DNA of 64,000 nt from Paraliobacillus zengyii (GCF_003268595.1 NZ_CP029797.1:1633501-1697500), one strand, 5' to 3'; counted from the stretch's first letter, positions 51,745 to 62,049 are shown. The notes: generated by a model not told the origin, from the sequence alone. Made by a program: numbers and translations.

Positions 51745-54700
51745 ATGTTCCTAAAAAAATTAGAATCAGTTGGTTTTAAATCATTTGCTGAACGCGTTTC
51801 AGTAGATTTTGTTCCGGGTGTTACTGCAGTGGTAGGACCAAACGGAAGCGGAAAAAGCAATATAACAGACGCAATACGATGGGTTTTAGGGGAGCAGTCT
51901 GCTAAATCATTGCGTGGTACAAAGATGGAAGATATTATTTTTCAGGGTAGTGATACACGAAAAGCTTTAAATGTCGCAGAGGTTACCCTTATTTTAGATA
52001 ACCATGATCAAGCATTACCGATTGATTATGAAGAAGTAAGTGTAACTAGGCGTGTATATCGTTCTGGTGAAAGTGAATATTTATTAAACAAGCAATCTTG
52101 TCGATTAAAAGATATTGTTGATTTATTTATGGATTCTGGTTTAGGACGAGATGCATTTTCTATTATTAGTCAAGGGAAAGTTGAAGAAATATTAAGCTCG
52201 AAAGCAGAAGAAAGACGCACAATTTTTGAAGAAGCTGCAGGTGTTTTAAAATATAAAAACCGTAAAAAGAAAGCCGAATATAAACTTGCAGAAACTCAGG
52301 AGAATTTAAATCGAGTTGAAGATATTACACATGAAATAGAAAAGCAGTTAGAACCTTTGCAACAACAGGCTTCCACTGCTAAAGAATATATAGCTAAAAA
52401 AGAAAGTTTGAAAACGAAAGAAATTGCGTTATTAAACGCTGAAATTGAAACGCTTCATAAGCAATGGTCCGAGTATCTTGAAGATATTAAAGAAAATAAA
52501 GATGAGGAGATCGCTTTTACGACATCTATTCAGCAAAAAGAAGCTGTCTTAGAAAGAGAAAGACAAGATATGCAACAGTTGGATCAATCTATAGAAGTTT
52601 TACAAGAAAAACTATTAGCTTCAACACAAGAATTAGAGAATTTAGAAGGTAACAAGAAGCTAATGGAAGAGCGGTCCAAACACTTTACAGAGAATAAAGA
52701 AAAATTAGAAACAGAACTAGAAACACTACAAGTTAGAATTACATCTATTGAAGATGAATTGAATACACAAACCGAAAAACTTACTGAACTTGAGTCTGTA
52801 CGCAACCAGACAAAGCAACAGACCAACATAGTGAAAACGCAACTAGACCAGTCTTCTGAAAATAGCGAAGAAAAAATAGAAGAACTAAAAAGTGACTACA
52901 TTGAATTGCTTAATGAACAAGCAGCGAAAAGGAACGCCAAACAATCGATTGAGCAACAGTTAAATCAAATGGATTACAGACAGAAAAATCAGGAATCAAA
53001 ATTTGAAGATCAATTGGCACAAAGAGACACACTAACAAGTGTATTAACGGATTATCAAGGACAATTAGAAGTACAACACGCAAATCGAAAACAAAAAGAA
53101 GATGGTTTACATGCTGATAAAGAAAAAATTGAGCAAATAAAAGAAGAATATCAAGCATCACAAACCAAACTCAATCAAGGTTATCAATATATTGAAAAAC
53201 TAAAATCTAAGAAAGAAATGCTTGAAGATATGAAGGAAGACTTTCAAGGTTTTTTCCAAGGTGTTAAAGCGATATTAAAAGCAAGAGAAGAGAAGCGTTT
53301 ATCAGGCGTACATGGAGCTGTAATCGAGTTACTTGATGTTCCTAAGGAATATGTTACTGCAATGGAAACAGCGCTTGGTGGGCAAACTCAGCATATTGTA
53401 GTAGATGATGAAGGAATAGCAAGACGAGCAATCGAATGGTTAAAACAATCGAATAATGGTAGAGCTACTTTTTTACCACTAAAAACAATGCGAGCAAAAT
53501 CGCTTCCATTAAACCTGAAACAAAAAGTGGAAAATCAATCTGGATTTATTGGTGTTGCTAGTGATTTAATACATTTTGACGAAAAATATGATGGGGTTAT
53601 TCGTTATTTACTTGGAAATACGATATTTGCGAGCACATTAAAAGATGCTAATGCAATAGCTGGAACGTTAGAACGTCGCTACCGCGTTGTAACGATAGAA
53701 GGCGACATTGTTAATCCTGGTGGGTCTATGTCTGGTGGGGCGCGTAAAAATACGAATCAATCACTATTTACAAGAGATAATGACTTGCAAGATGTAACCA
53801 ATAAGTTAACTAAATTCAATCAAAATATTATTGAATTTGAAGAGAAAGTTAACAAGCAAAAACAATTAATCTTTGAAAAAGAAGTAGATTTAGAGCAAGC
53901 AAGAACAAGTATTCAAACGATGCAACAGGAAGAAAATAAGTTGCGGGAACAAATGGCGGAGAATCAAGCAAATATTCGTCACATAAATAGTAATCTAAGT
54001 ATATATGATCAAGAAAAAGCTCAATTTGAAAAAGATAAAAAAGAATTAACAGACAAAAAACATCAAATTGAGGAAACGCTTATCCTATTAGAAGAACAAT
54101 TAGCAAGTAGACAGGCCGAAATTAATCGTTTAACGAGTGAGAAAAATACGCATCAAGAAAATTATACGGATTTAAAAGAAAACTATCACCGTTTACAAGT
54201 GAAGTTGGCTGAACAAGAAGGACAAGTGCAACATCAATTAGAGAAAACAGAAATTCTGGAGCAAACGTTTAGAGAATTACAGACTTCAGAAAAGAATATA
54301 ACGCAACAATTAAATGAGTTAATAGCCTTTCATCAAACAGATGATAAACAACTAGCTTTTGAAGAGAAAGTAGTGCAAAAGCAAGCCGAAAAACAAGAAG
54401 TAACCGAATCCATTCAATCAAATCGCCAAAAGAGACTAAAACAAACGCAATTTATTGAAGATGCTGAAAGAGAAATTAAAACGCTTCTTAATCAAAGACA
54501 AGCAATAACAGAGATGATTCAACAGAAGGAAGTGAAAGCTACCCGTTTGGATGTAGAATTAGAAAATCGTTTAAATCATCTACAAACAGAGTATGTAATC
54601 ACTTATGAAAAAGCAAAAGCAACCTATCCAACAGCCGAAGATATAAATCAAGCAAGCCAGGATGTAAAGTTGATTAAGCGATCAATTGAAGAGTTAGGAA

Positions 54701-55317
54701 CCGTTAACTTAGGAGCAATTGATGAATACGATCGAATTGCAGAACGTTATGAATTCTTAACAGCGCAGCAAACAGATCTATTAGAGGCTAAAGAAACATT
54801 ATATAGTGTCATTGGTGAAATGGATGACGAGATGAAACGGAAATTCGAAACAACCTTCTATCAAATAAAAGAAGAGTTTTCTGTTGTGTTTGAACAATTA
54901 TTTGGTGGAGGACATGCTGCTTTAATCTTAACAGATCCAACAGATATGTTAGAAACAGGGGTTGACATTAAGGCGCAACCTCCAGGCAAAAAAGCGCAAC
55001 AGCTGGGCCTTTTATCTGGTGGAGAAAGAGCTTTGACAGCAATTGCTTTGTTGTTCGCTATTCTGCGTGTTCGACCAGTTCCGTTTTGTGTATTAGATGA
55101 AGTGGAAGCAGCATTGGATGATGCAAACGTAAATCGATTTGCGCGTTATTTAAAAGATTACAGTGAAAATACGCAATTTATCGTAATCACACATAGAAAA
55201 GGAACAATGGAAGAAGCGGATGTTCTTTATGGCGTAACCATGCAAGAATCCGGTGTTTCGCGCTTGGTATCAGTTAAATTGGAAGAAACAAATGACTTAG
55301 TGAAGACGACAATATAA
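51745..55317 (+). CDS. smc: Chromosome partition protein SMC
   Basis: 1190 residues. Walker A GPNGSGKSNITDAIRWVLGE (about 32-51), two long coiled coils (about 165-500 and 660-1010), a hinge (about 515-650, with GVHGAVIELLDV and GGSMSGGARKN), ABC signature LLSGGERALTAIALLFAI and Walker B FCVLDEVEAALDDAN near the C-terminus. It condenses and segregates chromosomes with ScpAB. I choose ATG 51745 (MFLKKLESVGFK), which matches the family start and follows AGGAGAA; ATG 51739 adds two residues. Confidence 0.96.
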   Translation: MFLKKLESVGFKSFAERVSVDFVPGVTAVVGPNGSGKSNITDAIRWVLGEQSAKSLRGTKMEDIIFQGSDTRKALNVAEVTLILDNHDQALPIDYEEVSVTRRVYRSGESEYLLNKQSCRLKDIVDLFMDSGLGRDAFSIISQGKVEEILSSKAEERRTIFEEAAGVLKYKNRKKKAEYKLAETQENLNRVEDITHEIEKQLEPLQQQASTAKEYIAKKESLKTKEIALLNAEIETLHKQWSEYLEDIKENKDEEIAFTTSIQQKEAVLERERQDMQQLDQSIEVLQEKLLASTQELENLEGNKKLMEERSKHFTENKEKLETELETLQVRITSIEDELNTQTEKLTELESVRNQTKQQTNIVKTQLDQSSENSEEKIEELKSDYIELLNEQAAKRNAKQSIEQQLNQMDYRQKNQESKFEDQLAQRDTLTSVLTDYQGQLEVQHANRKQKEDGLHADKEKIEQIKEEYQASQTKLNQGYQYIEKLKSKKEMLEDMKEDFQGFFQGVKAILKAREEKRLSGVHGAVIELLDVPKEYVTAMETALGGQTQHIVVDDEGIARRAIEWLKQSNNGRATFLPLKTMRAKSLPLNLKQKVENQSGFIGVASDLIHFDEKYDGVIRYLLGNTIFASTLKDANAIAGTLERRYRVVTIEGDIVNPGGSMSGGARKNTNQSLFTRDNDLQDVTNKLTKFNQNIIEFEEKVNKQKQLIFEKEVDLEQARTSIQTMQQEENKLREQMAENQANIRHINSNLSIYDQEKAQFEKDKKELTDKKHQIEETLILLEEQLASRQAEINRLTSEKNTHQENYTDLKENYHRLQVKLAEQEGQVQHQLEKTEILEQTFRELQTSEKNITQQLNELIAFHQTDDKQLAFEEKVVQKQAEKQEVTESIQSNRQKRLKQTQFIEDAEREIKTLLNQRQAITEMIQQKEVKATRLDVELENRLNHLQTEYVITYEKAKATYPTAEDINQASQDVKLIKRSIEELGTVNLGAIDEYDRIAERYEFLTAQQTDLLEAKETLYSVIGEMDDEMKRKFETTFYQIKEEFSVVFEQLFGGGHAALILTDPTDMLETGVDIKAQPPGKKAQQLGLLSGGERALTAIALLFAILRVRPVPFCVLDEVEAALDDANVNRFARYLKDYSENTQFIVITHRKGTMEEADVLYGVTMQESGVSRLVSVKLEETNDLVKTTI

Positions 55318-55343
55318 TGAATTAGCTAGAGAGGAAGTAATAT

Positions 55344-56333
55344 ATGAGTTTTTTTAAAAAGTTAAAAGAGAAATTTACTACAACAGAAGAAGAAAGCAAT
55401 GTATCAGATAAGTACAAAGAAGGTCTATCCAAAACAAGAGATTCTTTTTCTAGCAAGATTAACAATTTAGTTGCACGCTATCGGACAGTTGATGAAGATT
55501 TCTTTGAAGATTTAGAAGAAATCTTAATCCAAGCAGATGTCGGTGTGATGACTGTAATGGATTTAGTAGAAGAATTAAAAACAGAAGTGAAACGACAAAA
55601 CATTAAAGATACAGCTAATTTGAAAGAAGTTATTTCTGAGAAATTAGTGGAGATTTATGCTGGTGATGATGATGTTAACACGAAACTAAACATACAAGAT
55701 GATGATCTTTCTGTTATTCTTTTTGTTGGGGTCAATGGTGTAGGTAAAACAACAACAATTGGTAAAATGGCTCATCAACTAAAAGAGCAAGGGAAAAAAG
55801 TAGTATTAGTAGCAGGTGATACATTTAGAGCTGGCGCTATTGAACAGCTTGAAGTATGGGGAGAACGTGTTGGAGTTGATGTAATTAAACAGACTGCAGG
55901 AAGTGATCCTGCTGCCGTTATTTATGACGGTGTTAAAGCAGCGAAATCTCGCGGTGCAGATGTTTTGCTTTGTGATACAGCTGGCAGATTACAAAATAAA
56001 GTTAACTTAATGAATGAGCTCTCGAAAGTAAAAAGAGTAATTGAACGGGAGATTCCTGGCGCTCCACATGAAGTGCTCCTTGTGTTAGATGCAACAACTG
56101 GACAAAATGCATTAAGTCAAGCTAAAACATTCTCTGAGTCAACGGATGTTTCTGGAATTGTCTTAACTAAATTGGATGGTACAGCTAAAGGTGGGATTGT
56201 GCTAGCAATTCGAAAAGAATTGAAAATCCCTGTTAAGTACGTTGGATTAGGTGAAAAAGTCACAGATCTAGAAGAATTTGATGCTCATGCATTTGTTTAT
56301 GGTTTATTTGCTGATATGATTGAAAAGGAATAG
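55344..56333 (+). CDS. ftsY: Signal recognition particle receptor FtsY
   Basis: 329 residues. A short acidic N-terminal A region is followed by the NG GTPase domain: GVNGVGKTTTIGKMAH (G1, about 132), DTFRAGAIEQL, DTAGRLQNKVNLM (G3), TKLDGTAKGG (G4) and GLGEKVTDLEEFD. It docks SRP-ribosome complexes on the membrane. Start ATG 55344 behind GAGAGGAAG. Confidence 0.96.
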   Translation: MSFFKKLKEKFTTTEEESNVSDKYKEGLSKTRDSFSSKINNLVARYRTVDEDFFEDLEEILIQADVGVMTVMDLVEELKTEVKRQNIKDTANLKEVISEKLVEIYAGDDDVNTKLNIQDDDLSVILFVGVNGVGKTTTIGKMAHQLKEQGKKVVLVAGDTFRAGAIEQLEVWGERVGVDVIKQTAGSDPAAVIYDGVKAAKSRGADVLLCDTAGRLQNKVNLMNELSKVKRVIEREIPGAPHEVLLVLDATTGQNALSQAKTFSESTDVSGIVLTKLDGTAKGGIVLAIRKELKIPVKYVGLGEKVTDLEEFDAHAFVYGLFADMIEKE

Positions 56334-56418
56334 ACAATATAGAATCCTTGACAGACAAGTAAGCTATCGTCTACTATTTTAAATGTAAAGGTCTTTCACT
56401 TAACAAGGAGTGTTTATA

Positions 56419-56745
56419 TTGTTAGAAAAAACAACAAGGGTTAATTTTTTATTCGACTTTTATCAAGCATTATTAACACCAAAACAACGTAATTACATGG
56501 AAATGTATTATTTAGAAGACTATTCATTAGGTGAAATATCGGAAACATATACGATCTCAAGGCAAGCTGTCTACGACAATATTAGACGAACTGAAGCAAT
56601 GTTAGAGGCATATGAAGAAAAACTCGAGCTGTATGATAAATTTATATCTCGACAAAAGTTACTTAATGAATTACAAGAAATACCAGAAATAGATACACAT
56701 GTACAAGCAAAAAAAATCGTGAATGATTTAAAAGAATTAGATTAG
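56419..56745 (+). CDS. ylxM: SRP-associated DNA-binding regulator YlxM
   Basis: 108 residues, UPF0122 family with a sigma-4-like HTH (about 20-65: [38 protein letters not shown]). It is usually co-transcribed with ffh and may influence SRP expression. The start is TTG 56419 ([16 protein letters not shown]), 8 bases after AAGGAG; GTG 56410 overlaps that site. Confidence 0.93.
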   Translation: MLEKTTRVNFLFDFYQALLTPKQRNYMEMYYLEDYSLGEISETYTISRQAVYDNIRRTEAMLEAYEEKLELYDKFISRQKLLNELQEIPEIDTHVQAKKIVNDLKELD

Positions 56746-56758
56746 GAGGACACCCTCT

Positions 56759-58111
56759 ATGGCATTTGAAGGTTTAGCAGATCGTCTGCAACAAACAATG
56801 AAAAAAATGACTGGCAAAGGGAAAGTTAGTGAGCAAGATGTAAAGGAAATGACCCGGGAGGTTCGTCTTGCTTTATTAGAAGCCGATGTAAACTTTAAAG
56901 TAGTAAAAGACTTTGTCAAACGGATTAAAGAACGTGCGGTTGGCCAAGAAGTAATGAATAGCTTAACCCCGGGCCAACAAGTAATTAAAGTAGTAAAAGA
57001 AGAACTAACCGAGTTAATGGGTGGAGAACAGAGTAAGATAGCAGTAAGTGAAAGATCACCAACAGTTATTATGATGGTTGGTTTACAAGGTGCAGGTAAA
57101 ACAACTACATCTGGTAAATTAGCGAACCTACTTCGAAAAAAACATAATCGCAAACCAATGTTAGCAGCAGCTGACGTTTATCGTCCAGCAGCAATTAACC
57201 AATTGGAGACGATCGGTTCACAACTAAGTATTCCTGTTTTTTCAATGGGTACAGAAGCAAATCCAGTTGATATTGCTAATGAAGCTATTGCAAAAGCGAA
57301 AGAAGAACATCATGATTACGTTATTATCGATACTGCAGGTCGATTGCATGTAGATGAAAATTTAATGGATGAATTAAAACAAATCAAAACAAATGTTTCA
57401 CCAGATGAAATATTCTTAGTTGTTGATGCAATGACTGGTCAAGACGCAGTTAATGTTGCGGAGAGTTTTGATGAGCAATTAAATATCTCAGGTGTTATAT
57501 TGACCAAGCTAGATGGTGACACACGTGGTGGTGCAGCCCTTTCTATTAAGGCTGTCACAGATAAACCAATTAAATTCGCAGGTATGGGCGAAAAGTTAGA
57601 TGAGTTAGAGCCGTTTCATCCTGAAAGAATGGCCTCTCGTATTCTAGGTATGGGAGATGTCTTGTCATTAATTGAAAAGGCGCAAGATAATGTCGACGAA
57701 AAGAAAGTGAAAGAGCTTGAGCAGAAAATGCGTTCCTCATCCTTTACATTTGATGACTTCCTTGATCAGATGGCACAAGTCAAAAACATGGGACCGCTAG
57801 AAGATATACTTGGTATGATACCAGGTGCGAACAAAATGAAAGGTCTTAAAAATGTGCAATTGGATGAGAAACAACTTGTACATGTAGAGGCTATTATTCA
57901 ATCTATGACAAAACAAGAACGCCAAGAGCCTAGCATCATGAATGCCAGTCGTAAAAAACGTATTGCTAAAGGAGCAGGACGCCCTGTATCTGAAGTGAAT
58001 CGGTTATTAAAACAGTTTGATGAAATGAAAAAAATGATGAAACAAATGACCAATACACAACCAGGTAAGAAGGGTAAAAAGGGAAAAGGATTTAATTTTC
58101 CGTTCATGTAA
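56759..58111 (+). CDS. ffh: Signal recognition particle protein Ffh
   Basis: 450 residues. N domain, then GTPase domain with GLQGAGKTTTSGKLANLLRK (about 107), DVYRPAAINQL, DTAGRLHVDENLMDEL and TKLDGDTRGGAALS, then a Met-rich M domain (about 300-450: MRSSSFTFDDFLDQMAQVKN, MKKMMKQM). It binds signal peptides and SRP RNA. The tail is Gly/Lys-rich. It starts 13 bp after ylxM behind GGAGG. Confidence 0.96.
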   Translation: MAFEGLADRLQQTMKKMTGKGKVSEQDVKEMTREVRLALLEADVNFKVVKDFVKRIKERAVGQEVMNSLTPGQQVIKVVKEELTELMGGEQSKIAVSERSPTVIMMVGLQGAGKTTTSGKLANLLRKKHNRKPMLAAADVYRPAAINQLETIGSQLSIPVFSMGTEANPVDIANEAIAKAKEEHHDYVIIDTAGRLHVDENLMDELKQIKTNVSPDEIFLVVDAMTGQDAVNVAESFDEQLNISGVILTKLDGDTRGGAALSIKAVTDKPIKFAGMGEKLDELEPFHPERMASRILGMGDVLSLIEKAQDNVDEKKVKELEQKMRSSSFTFDDFLDQMAQVKNMGPLEDILGMIPGANKMKGLKNVQLDEKQLVHVEAIIQSMTKQERQEPSIMNASRKKRIAKGAGRPVSEVNRLLKQFDEMKKMMKQMTNTQPGKKGKKGKGFNFPFM

Positions 58112-58122
58112 TGTAAAAACAC

Positions 58123-58151
58123 TTTACAGACAATAAAATTTCTGATAGAAT
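58123..58151 (+). promoter_or_regulatory. Sigma-A promoter upstream of rpsP
   Basis: TTTACA (58123-58128), 17 bp, TAGAAT (58146-58151), 12 bp after the ffh stop. It would drive rpsP and khpA. Confidence 0.75.
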
Positions 58152-58192
58152 CAAAACTTGAGTAAAACATTTATAAATGGAGGTGCGAAAGC

Positions 58193-58465
58193 ATGGCAGT
58201 AAAAATCCGCTTAAAGCGCATGGGGTCAAAACGTAATCCCTTTTATCGTGTAGTAGTAGCTGATTCTCGTTCTCCTCGTGATGGACGTTTAATTGAGCAA
58301 ATTGGCACATACAATCCGGTTGCTAATCCGGTTGAAGTGAAATTAGATGAAGATAAAGCATTAGACTGGATGTCAAAAGGTGCAAAACCAAGTGACACAG
58401 TTCGTAACTTATTCTCTAATGAAGGCATCATGAAGAAATTCCACGAGTCTAAAAACCAAAAGTAA
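58193..58465 (+). CDS. rpsP: 30S ribosomal protein S16
   Basis: 90 residues, normal length. The start [19 protein letters not shown] and [11 protein letters not shown] are diagnostic. GGAGGTGCG lies 8 bases before ATG 58193. It is followed by khpA after 14 bp. Confidence 0.97.
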   Translation: MAVKIRLKRMGSKRNPFYRVVVADSRSPRDGRLIEQIGTYNPVANPVEVKLDEDKALDWMSKGAKPSDTVRNLFSNEGIMKKFHESKNQK

Positions 58466-58479
58466 AGGTTTGTGATTAA

Positions 58480-58707
58480 TTGGAAACTTTAATTCAAACA
58501 ATCATTGAGCCATTAGTTGATCATCCAGAAGAAATTCAGGTTAACGTCAAGGAAGAATCCAGTAAGATGGTTTATCATCTTACTGTTCATCCAGATGATG
58601 TTGGAAAAGTGATCGGTAAGAATGGGCGAATTGCTAAAGCGATTCGTACAGTGGTTTATGCCGCAGGATCAGATACAAATAACCGTATTTATCTTGATAT
58701 TATGTAA
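58480..58707 (+). CDS. khpA: KH domain RNA-binding protein KhpA (YlqC)
   Basis: 75 residues. A single KH domain with the GxxG loop as IGKNGRIAKAIRTVV (about 46-60). KhpA pairs with KhpB as a global RNA chaperone-like binder in Gram-positive bacteria. The start is TTG 58480 with a modest AAAGG site upstream. A terminator follows directly, separating it from ylqD, unlike in B. subtilis. Confidence 0.93.
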   Translation: METLIQTIIEPLVDHPEEIQVNVKEESSKMVYHLTVHPDDVGKVIGKNGRIAKAIRTVVYAAGSDTNNRIYLDIM

Positions 58708-58708
58708 A

Positions 58709-58744
58709 GCAGGGAAGGGATATTTTAAACCTTCCCTGTTTCTC
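58709..58744 (+). terminator. Intrinsic terminator of rpsP-khpA
   Basis: CAGGGAAGG / CCTTCCCTG with an 11-nt loop, followed by TTTCTCT. Repeat element J begins 18 bp later. Confidence 0.8.
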
Positions 58745-58761
58745 TATATACAAGTAAATAT

Positions 58762-59093
58762 CTAAACTTTCTCAACCTAAAATAAGCATGCTGTCTAAAC
58801 GACTTTTGTTTATTACGAAACAACAATTAATTCTGAGGTAACACCCTCGCTATGGAAGCGAATGGGCTCTCTTTCTGGTGGGGTGGGAACAGCGCGGGCC
58901 GAAGTTAGCTGAAGCCGTGCCCACGGAAAGCGAAGTATATTTCCAAAGCGGTATGCTGCATTTTCTATCAATTTCGTAAAATGTATCGCAAAGATGCTTA
59001 CGAGAAGAGCATGAAGTCAACTTAACTTTTGATTGTGAGACTTTTTAAGTTTAACAAGATTTAAATGTCTAGTTCAATCTGCAAAAGTTAAGT
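58762..59093. repeat. Palindromic repeat element J
   Basis: The left end CTAAACTTTCTCAACCTAAAA and right end GCAAAAGTTAAGT resemble the 25038/25753 termini. The core (58845-58952) has GTGGGAACAGCGC / GTGCCCACGG with GTGGG/CCCAC, but a shortened middle (GGGCCGAAGTTAGCTGAAG) lacking the central hairpin. The right module holds GCATGAAGTCAACTT. No gene is seen in the 58745-59208 gap besides this element. Confidence 0.75.
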
Positions 59094-59208
59094 GAAGAAC
59101 TTTTTAAAAAATACAAATTAAAATATATCTACATAGGCTTTAAATAAGATATACTAGTATAAGAATAGGTGTCATAACTTTGTACAAGATAAGAAAGGTT
59201 GATAATCT

Positions 59209-59595
59209 GTGCAGATTATTCAAAAAATACTAGTAAAACAAGTTATAACAGAATCAAGTAAAACATTAATTCAAAAGAATTTCAAAAAGAAATTACAACA
59301 ACTTGAACAAGAAAGTCAGCAATTAATTTTTGAACGTAAAAAATTAGAACATAAACCAGGCGTTGATAAATATAAGGTGAACAAACGTTTTCAGGATGAG
59401 ATACAAAAACGTGAGGAAAGAAAAAAACAGATCCACTTTCAATTGGATCAATTAGAAATAGTACCAATTGGAACAGAAATCGTAGAGAATGAAGTAGAAG
59501 CACTTGTTGACGTTTATGAAGGTATGAATTGGCAGGAAGTGATGAAAGAACAAGCAATTATCATCCAAGATGGTATGGTTATTAGAATAGATTAA
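59209..59595 (+). CDS. ylqD: YlqD family protein
   Basis: 128 residues, charged, with a predicted coiled coil (about 20-85: KKKLQQLEQESQQLIFERKK). It is a conserved Bacillaceae gene of unknown function, always found near rimM. The start is GTG 59209 behind AAAGGTTGAT. It lies 13 bp before rimM. Confidence 0.85.
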   Translation: MQIIQKILVKQVITESSKTLIQKNFKKKLQQLEQESQQLIFERKKLEHKPGVDKYKVNKRFQDEIQKREERKKQIHFQLDQLEIVPIGTEIVENEVEALVDVYEGMNWQEVMKEQAIIIQDGMVIRID

Positions 59596-59607
59596 GAAGG
59601 TGAAAAT

Positions 59608-60126
59608 ATGGAGAATAAATTTTATAATGTAGGTAAAATAGTGAATACACATGGAATTAAAGGTGAAGTGAAGATCATCAGGATCACAGATTTTGATGAT
59701 AGATTTGATAAAGGTAACACACTGTTCTTTTTAGGGAAAAACGAGAAAAAGCCAACTAAATTGACTGTTGTAAGTCATCGTATGCATAAACAATTTGATT
59801 TAGTCCAATTTGAGTCTTATAACACAATTGAAGCTGCCGAAAAACTAAAAGAAGGCATGCTAATGATTAAAGAGGAACAAAGAGGCACTTTAGATGAAGG
59901 TGATTTTTATTACCATGAGATTATTGGTTGCACAGTCTATACAAAAGAAAATGAAGAACTCGGTTTGGTTAAAGAGATTCTAGCACCTGGTGCAAATGAT
60001 GTATGGGTTGTTACTAGACCAAACCAAAAAGATTTATTAATTCCGTATATTCCGGATGTCGTAAAAGAAGTAGATACGATCGAGAAGAAAATTATCATTG
60101 ATCCGATGGAAGGATTGCTAGATTAA
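59608..60126 (+). CDS. rimM: Ribosome maturation factor RimM
   Basis: 172 residues. [20 protein letters not shown] (N-terminal RimM domain) and a PRC-barrel part (about 97-172, [26 protein letters not shown]). It assists 30S head assembly near S19. It overlaps trmD by 1 bp. Confidence 0.95.
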   Translation: MENKFYNVGKIVNTHGIKGEVKIIRITDFDDRFDKGNTLFFLGKNEKKPTKLTVVSHRMHKQFDLVQFESYNTIEAAEKLKEGMLMIKEEQRGTLDEGDFYYHEIIGCTVYTKENEELGLVKEILAPGANDVWVVTRPNQKDLLIPYIPDVVKEVDTIEKKIIIDPMEGLLD

Positions 60127-60860
60127 TGCATATTGATATACTAACGTTGTTTCCAGAGATGTTTGATGGCGTTATGCGATCATCAATATTAAGAAAAGCT
60201 CAAGAAGCGGCTGCATTTAACTATCAAACAATTGACTTTAGAGAATATACGGCCAATAAACATTATAAGGTTGATGATACACCTTATGGTGGTGGTGCTG
60301 GTATGGTGTTAATGCCACAACCAATATTTGATGCGGTTGAGGATGTCGCTAAAAAGTCAGATAAAAAACCTCGAATTGTTCTGTTGTGTCCACAAGGCGA
60401 AACGTATACACAACAGAAGGCGGAAGAATTCGCCAGGGAAGAACACCTCGTATTCATTTGTGGTCATTATGAAGGTTATGATGAAAGAATAAGACAAGAA
60501 TTAGTTACGGATGAAATATCTATTGGTGATTATGTCTTAACAGGAGGAGAACTTGGTGCGATGGTTATAATTGATAGCGTTGTTCGCCTTCTTCCAGGTG
60601 TTTTAGGTAATGAAGCATCTGCAAGTCAAGATTCATTTTCGAATGGATTGTTAGAACATCCACATTATACACGCCCAGCAAACTTTAGAGGTATGGAAGT
60701 TCCTTCTGTGTTACTATCTGGTCACCATAAGAATATTGATGATTGGAGAAAAAAACAATCTATTCAACGAACATTTGAAAGAAGAAAAGATTTGTTGGAA
60801 AAGTACCCTTTGTCAGATCAAGAAAAAGAATGGATAAAAGATTTCGAAGACGATAAATAA
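60126..60860 (+). CDS. trmD: tRNA (guanine37-N1)-methyltransferase
   Basis: 244 residues, SPOUT fold enzyme that makes m1G37 and prevents frameshifting. [44 protein letters not shown] and the knot region [19 protein letters not shown] are present. The catalytic Asp lies in EASASQDSF. The start ATG 60126 is coupled to rimM. Confidence 0.96.
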   Translation: MHIDILTLFPEMFDGVMRSSILRKAQEAAAFNYQTIDFREYTANKHYKVDDTPYGGGAGMVLMPQPIFDAVEDVAKKSDKKPRIVLLCPQGETYTQQKAEEFAREEHLVFICGHYEGYDERIRQELVTDEISIGDYVLTGGELGAMVIIDSVVRLLPGVLGNEASASQDSFSNGLLEHPHYTRPANFRGMEVPSVLLSGHHKNIDDWRKKQSIQRTFERRKDLLEKYPLSDQEKEWIKDFEDDK

Positions 60861-60874
60861 GAAAGAAGTAATGG

Positions 60875-60903
60875 TTGAACTGCAGAACAAAATGTGTTAT
60901 ATT
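60875..60903 (+). promoter_or_regulatory. Sigma-A promoter upstream of rplS
   Basis: TTGAAC (60875-60880), 17 bp, TATATT (60898-60903), located after the trmD stop. Confidence 0.75.
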
Positions 60904-60907
60904 ATTT

Positions 60908-60995
60908 GTTGTGCTTAAGTGAATACTTAGGTCGTATAAACGATGTTCCGCTGTTAAGGTATCTAGGATATGAGCATTAGTTTGGAAGGAGTGTG
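60908..60995 (+). ncRNA. Candidate L19 leader RNA
   Basis: Between the promoter and rplS, CTTAAGTGAATACTTAGG can form a hairpin, followed by GTCGTATAAACGATG and then TCCGCTG, AAGGTATCTAGGATAT. Firmicutes carry an L19 autoregulatory leader in this place. I assign it by position and these elements only; no alignment was made. Confidence 0.5.
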
Positions 60996-61000
60996 ACATA

Positions 61001-61345
61001 ATGCAACAGATAATTGAGCAATTAACTAAAGAACAACTTCGTTCAGATCACCCTGAGTTTCGTCCTGGTGATACAGTGAAGGTTCACGTTAAAGTTGTCG
61101 AAGGAACGCGTGAACGTATTCAGCTATTTGAAGGTGTTGTTATTAAACGCCAAAATGGTGGAATTAGTGAAACATTTACTGTTCGTAAAATTTCTTATGG
61201 TGTAGGTGTTGAACGTACTTTTCCAGTACATTCTCCACGTCTAGATAAGATTGAAGTTTCTCGTCGCGGTAAAGTACGTCGTGCGAAACTTTATTACCTA
61301 CGTGAATTACGTGGTAAAGCAGCACGTATTAAAGAAGATCGCTAA
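61001..61345 (+). CDS. rplS: 50S ribosomal protein L19
   Basis: 114 residues. [20 protein letters not shown] and [20 protein letters not shown] are diagnostic; the end is [20 protein letters not shown] 61001 follows GGAAGGAGTG. A strong terminator follows at 61357. Confidence 0.97.
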   Translation: MQQIIEQLTKEQLRSDHPEFRPGDTVKVHVKVVEGTRERIQLFEGVVIKRQNGGISETFTVRKISYGVGVERTFPVHSPRLDKIEVSRRGKVRRAKLYYLRELRGKAARIKEDR

Positions 61346-61356
61346 TTTTAAATGTA

Positions 61357-61386
61357 AAAGGAGCTTGCTCAGTCAAGCTCCTTTTT
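61357..61386 (+). terminator. Intrinsic terminator of rplS
   Basis: AAAAGGAGCTTG / CAAGCTCCTTTTT, 6-nt loop. Confidence 0.88.
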
Positions 61387-61473
61387 CTCATCTAAAAACA
61401 ATATTAATTATTCTATATTTCACTATACTATACATAACAATAGGAATGAGATTCGTATCGGAGGAGAAACCTA

Positions 61474-62037
61474 ATGGCAAAGAAAAAGAAAAGCGAGTGG
61501 TTTGAATGGCTTAAATCATTAGCGATTGCAATTTTACTAGCTTTCATTGTGAAAACTTTTCTATTCTCGCCAATAATAGTTGATGGACCTTCTATGCAGC
61601 CAAATCTAGAAGATGGCGATCATATGATTGTAAATAAGCTAAACTACAAAATTAATGAACCAGAACGATTTGATATTGTTGTCTTTCATGCAACAGAGGA
61701 AAAAGATTATATCAAGCGTGTAATTGGATTACCTGGGGAAACTGTAGAATTGGCTGATGATACCCTTTATATAGATGGCGAAGCAGTGGAGGAAACATTC
61801 TTAACGGATGAAAAATCGCAGCTTTCAGATGGACAAGTATATACAATGAATTTTTCTATGGATGAAATACCAGGTGGATCACTAGTAATTCCAGAAGATC
61901 ACGTTTTGGTACTAGGAGATAATAGAAATAACTCTACAGATAGCAGAATGCTTGGATTTATCTCATATGATCAACTTGTTGGAAATGCTGTCTTTATCTA
62001 TTGGCCATTAAATCGATTTGGCTTTGCAAATGAATAG
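61474..62037 (+). CDS. Signal peptidase I
   Basis: 187 residues, Gram-positive type I signal peptidase (Sip family). A single N-terminal membrane span (about 12-32) is followed by the catalytic Ser in VDGPSMQPNLEDGD (about 41) and the Lys region YIKRVIGLPGETVE (about 80), then VLGDNRNNSTDSR. It cleaves secretory signal peptides outside the membrane. ATG 61474 behind CGGAGGAGAAA. It sits between rplS and rbgA, an arrangement seen in several Bacillaceae. Confidence 0.95.
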   Translation: MAKKKKSEWFEWLKSLAIAILLAFIVKTFLFSPIIVDGPSMQPNLEDGDHMIVNKLNYKINEPERFDIVVFHATEEKDYIKRVIGLPGETVELADDTLYIDGEAVEETFLTDEKSQLSDGQVYTMNFSMDEIPGGSLVIPEDHVLVLGDNRNNSTDSRMLGFISYDQLVGNAVFIYWPLNRFGFANE

Positions 62038-62049
62038 GAGGTTTTATTT

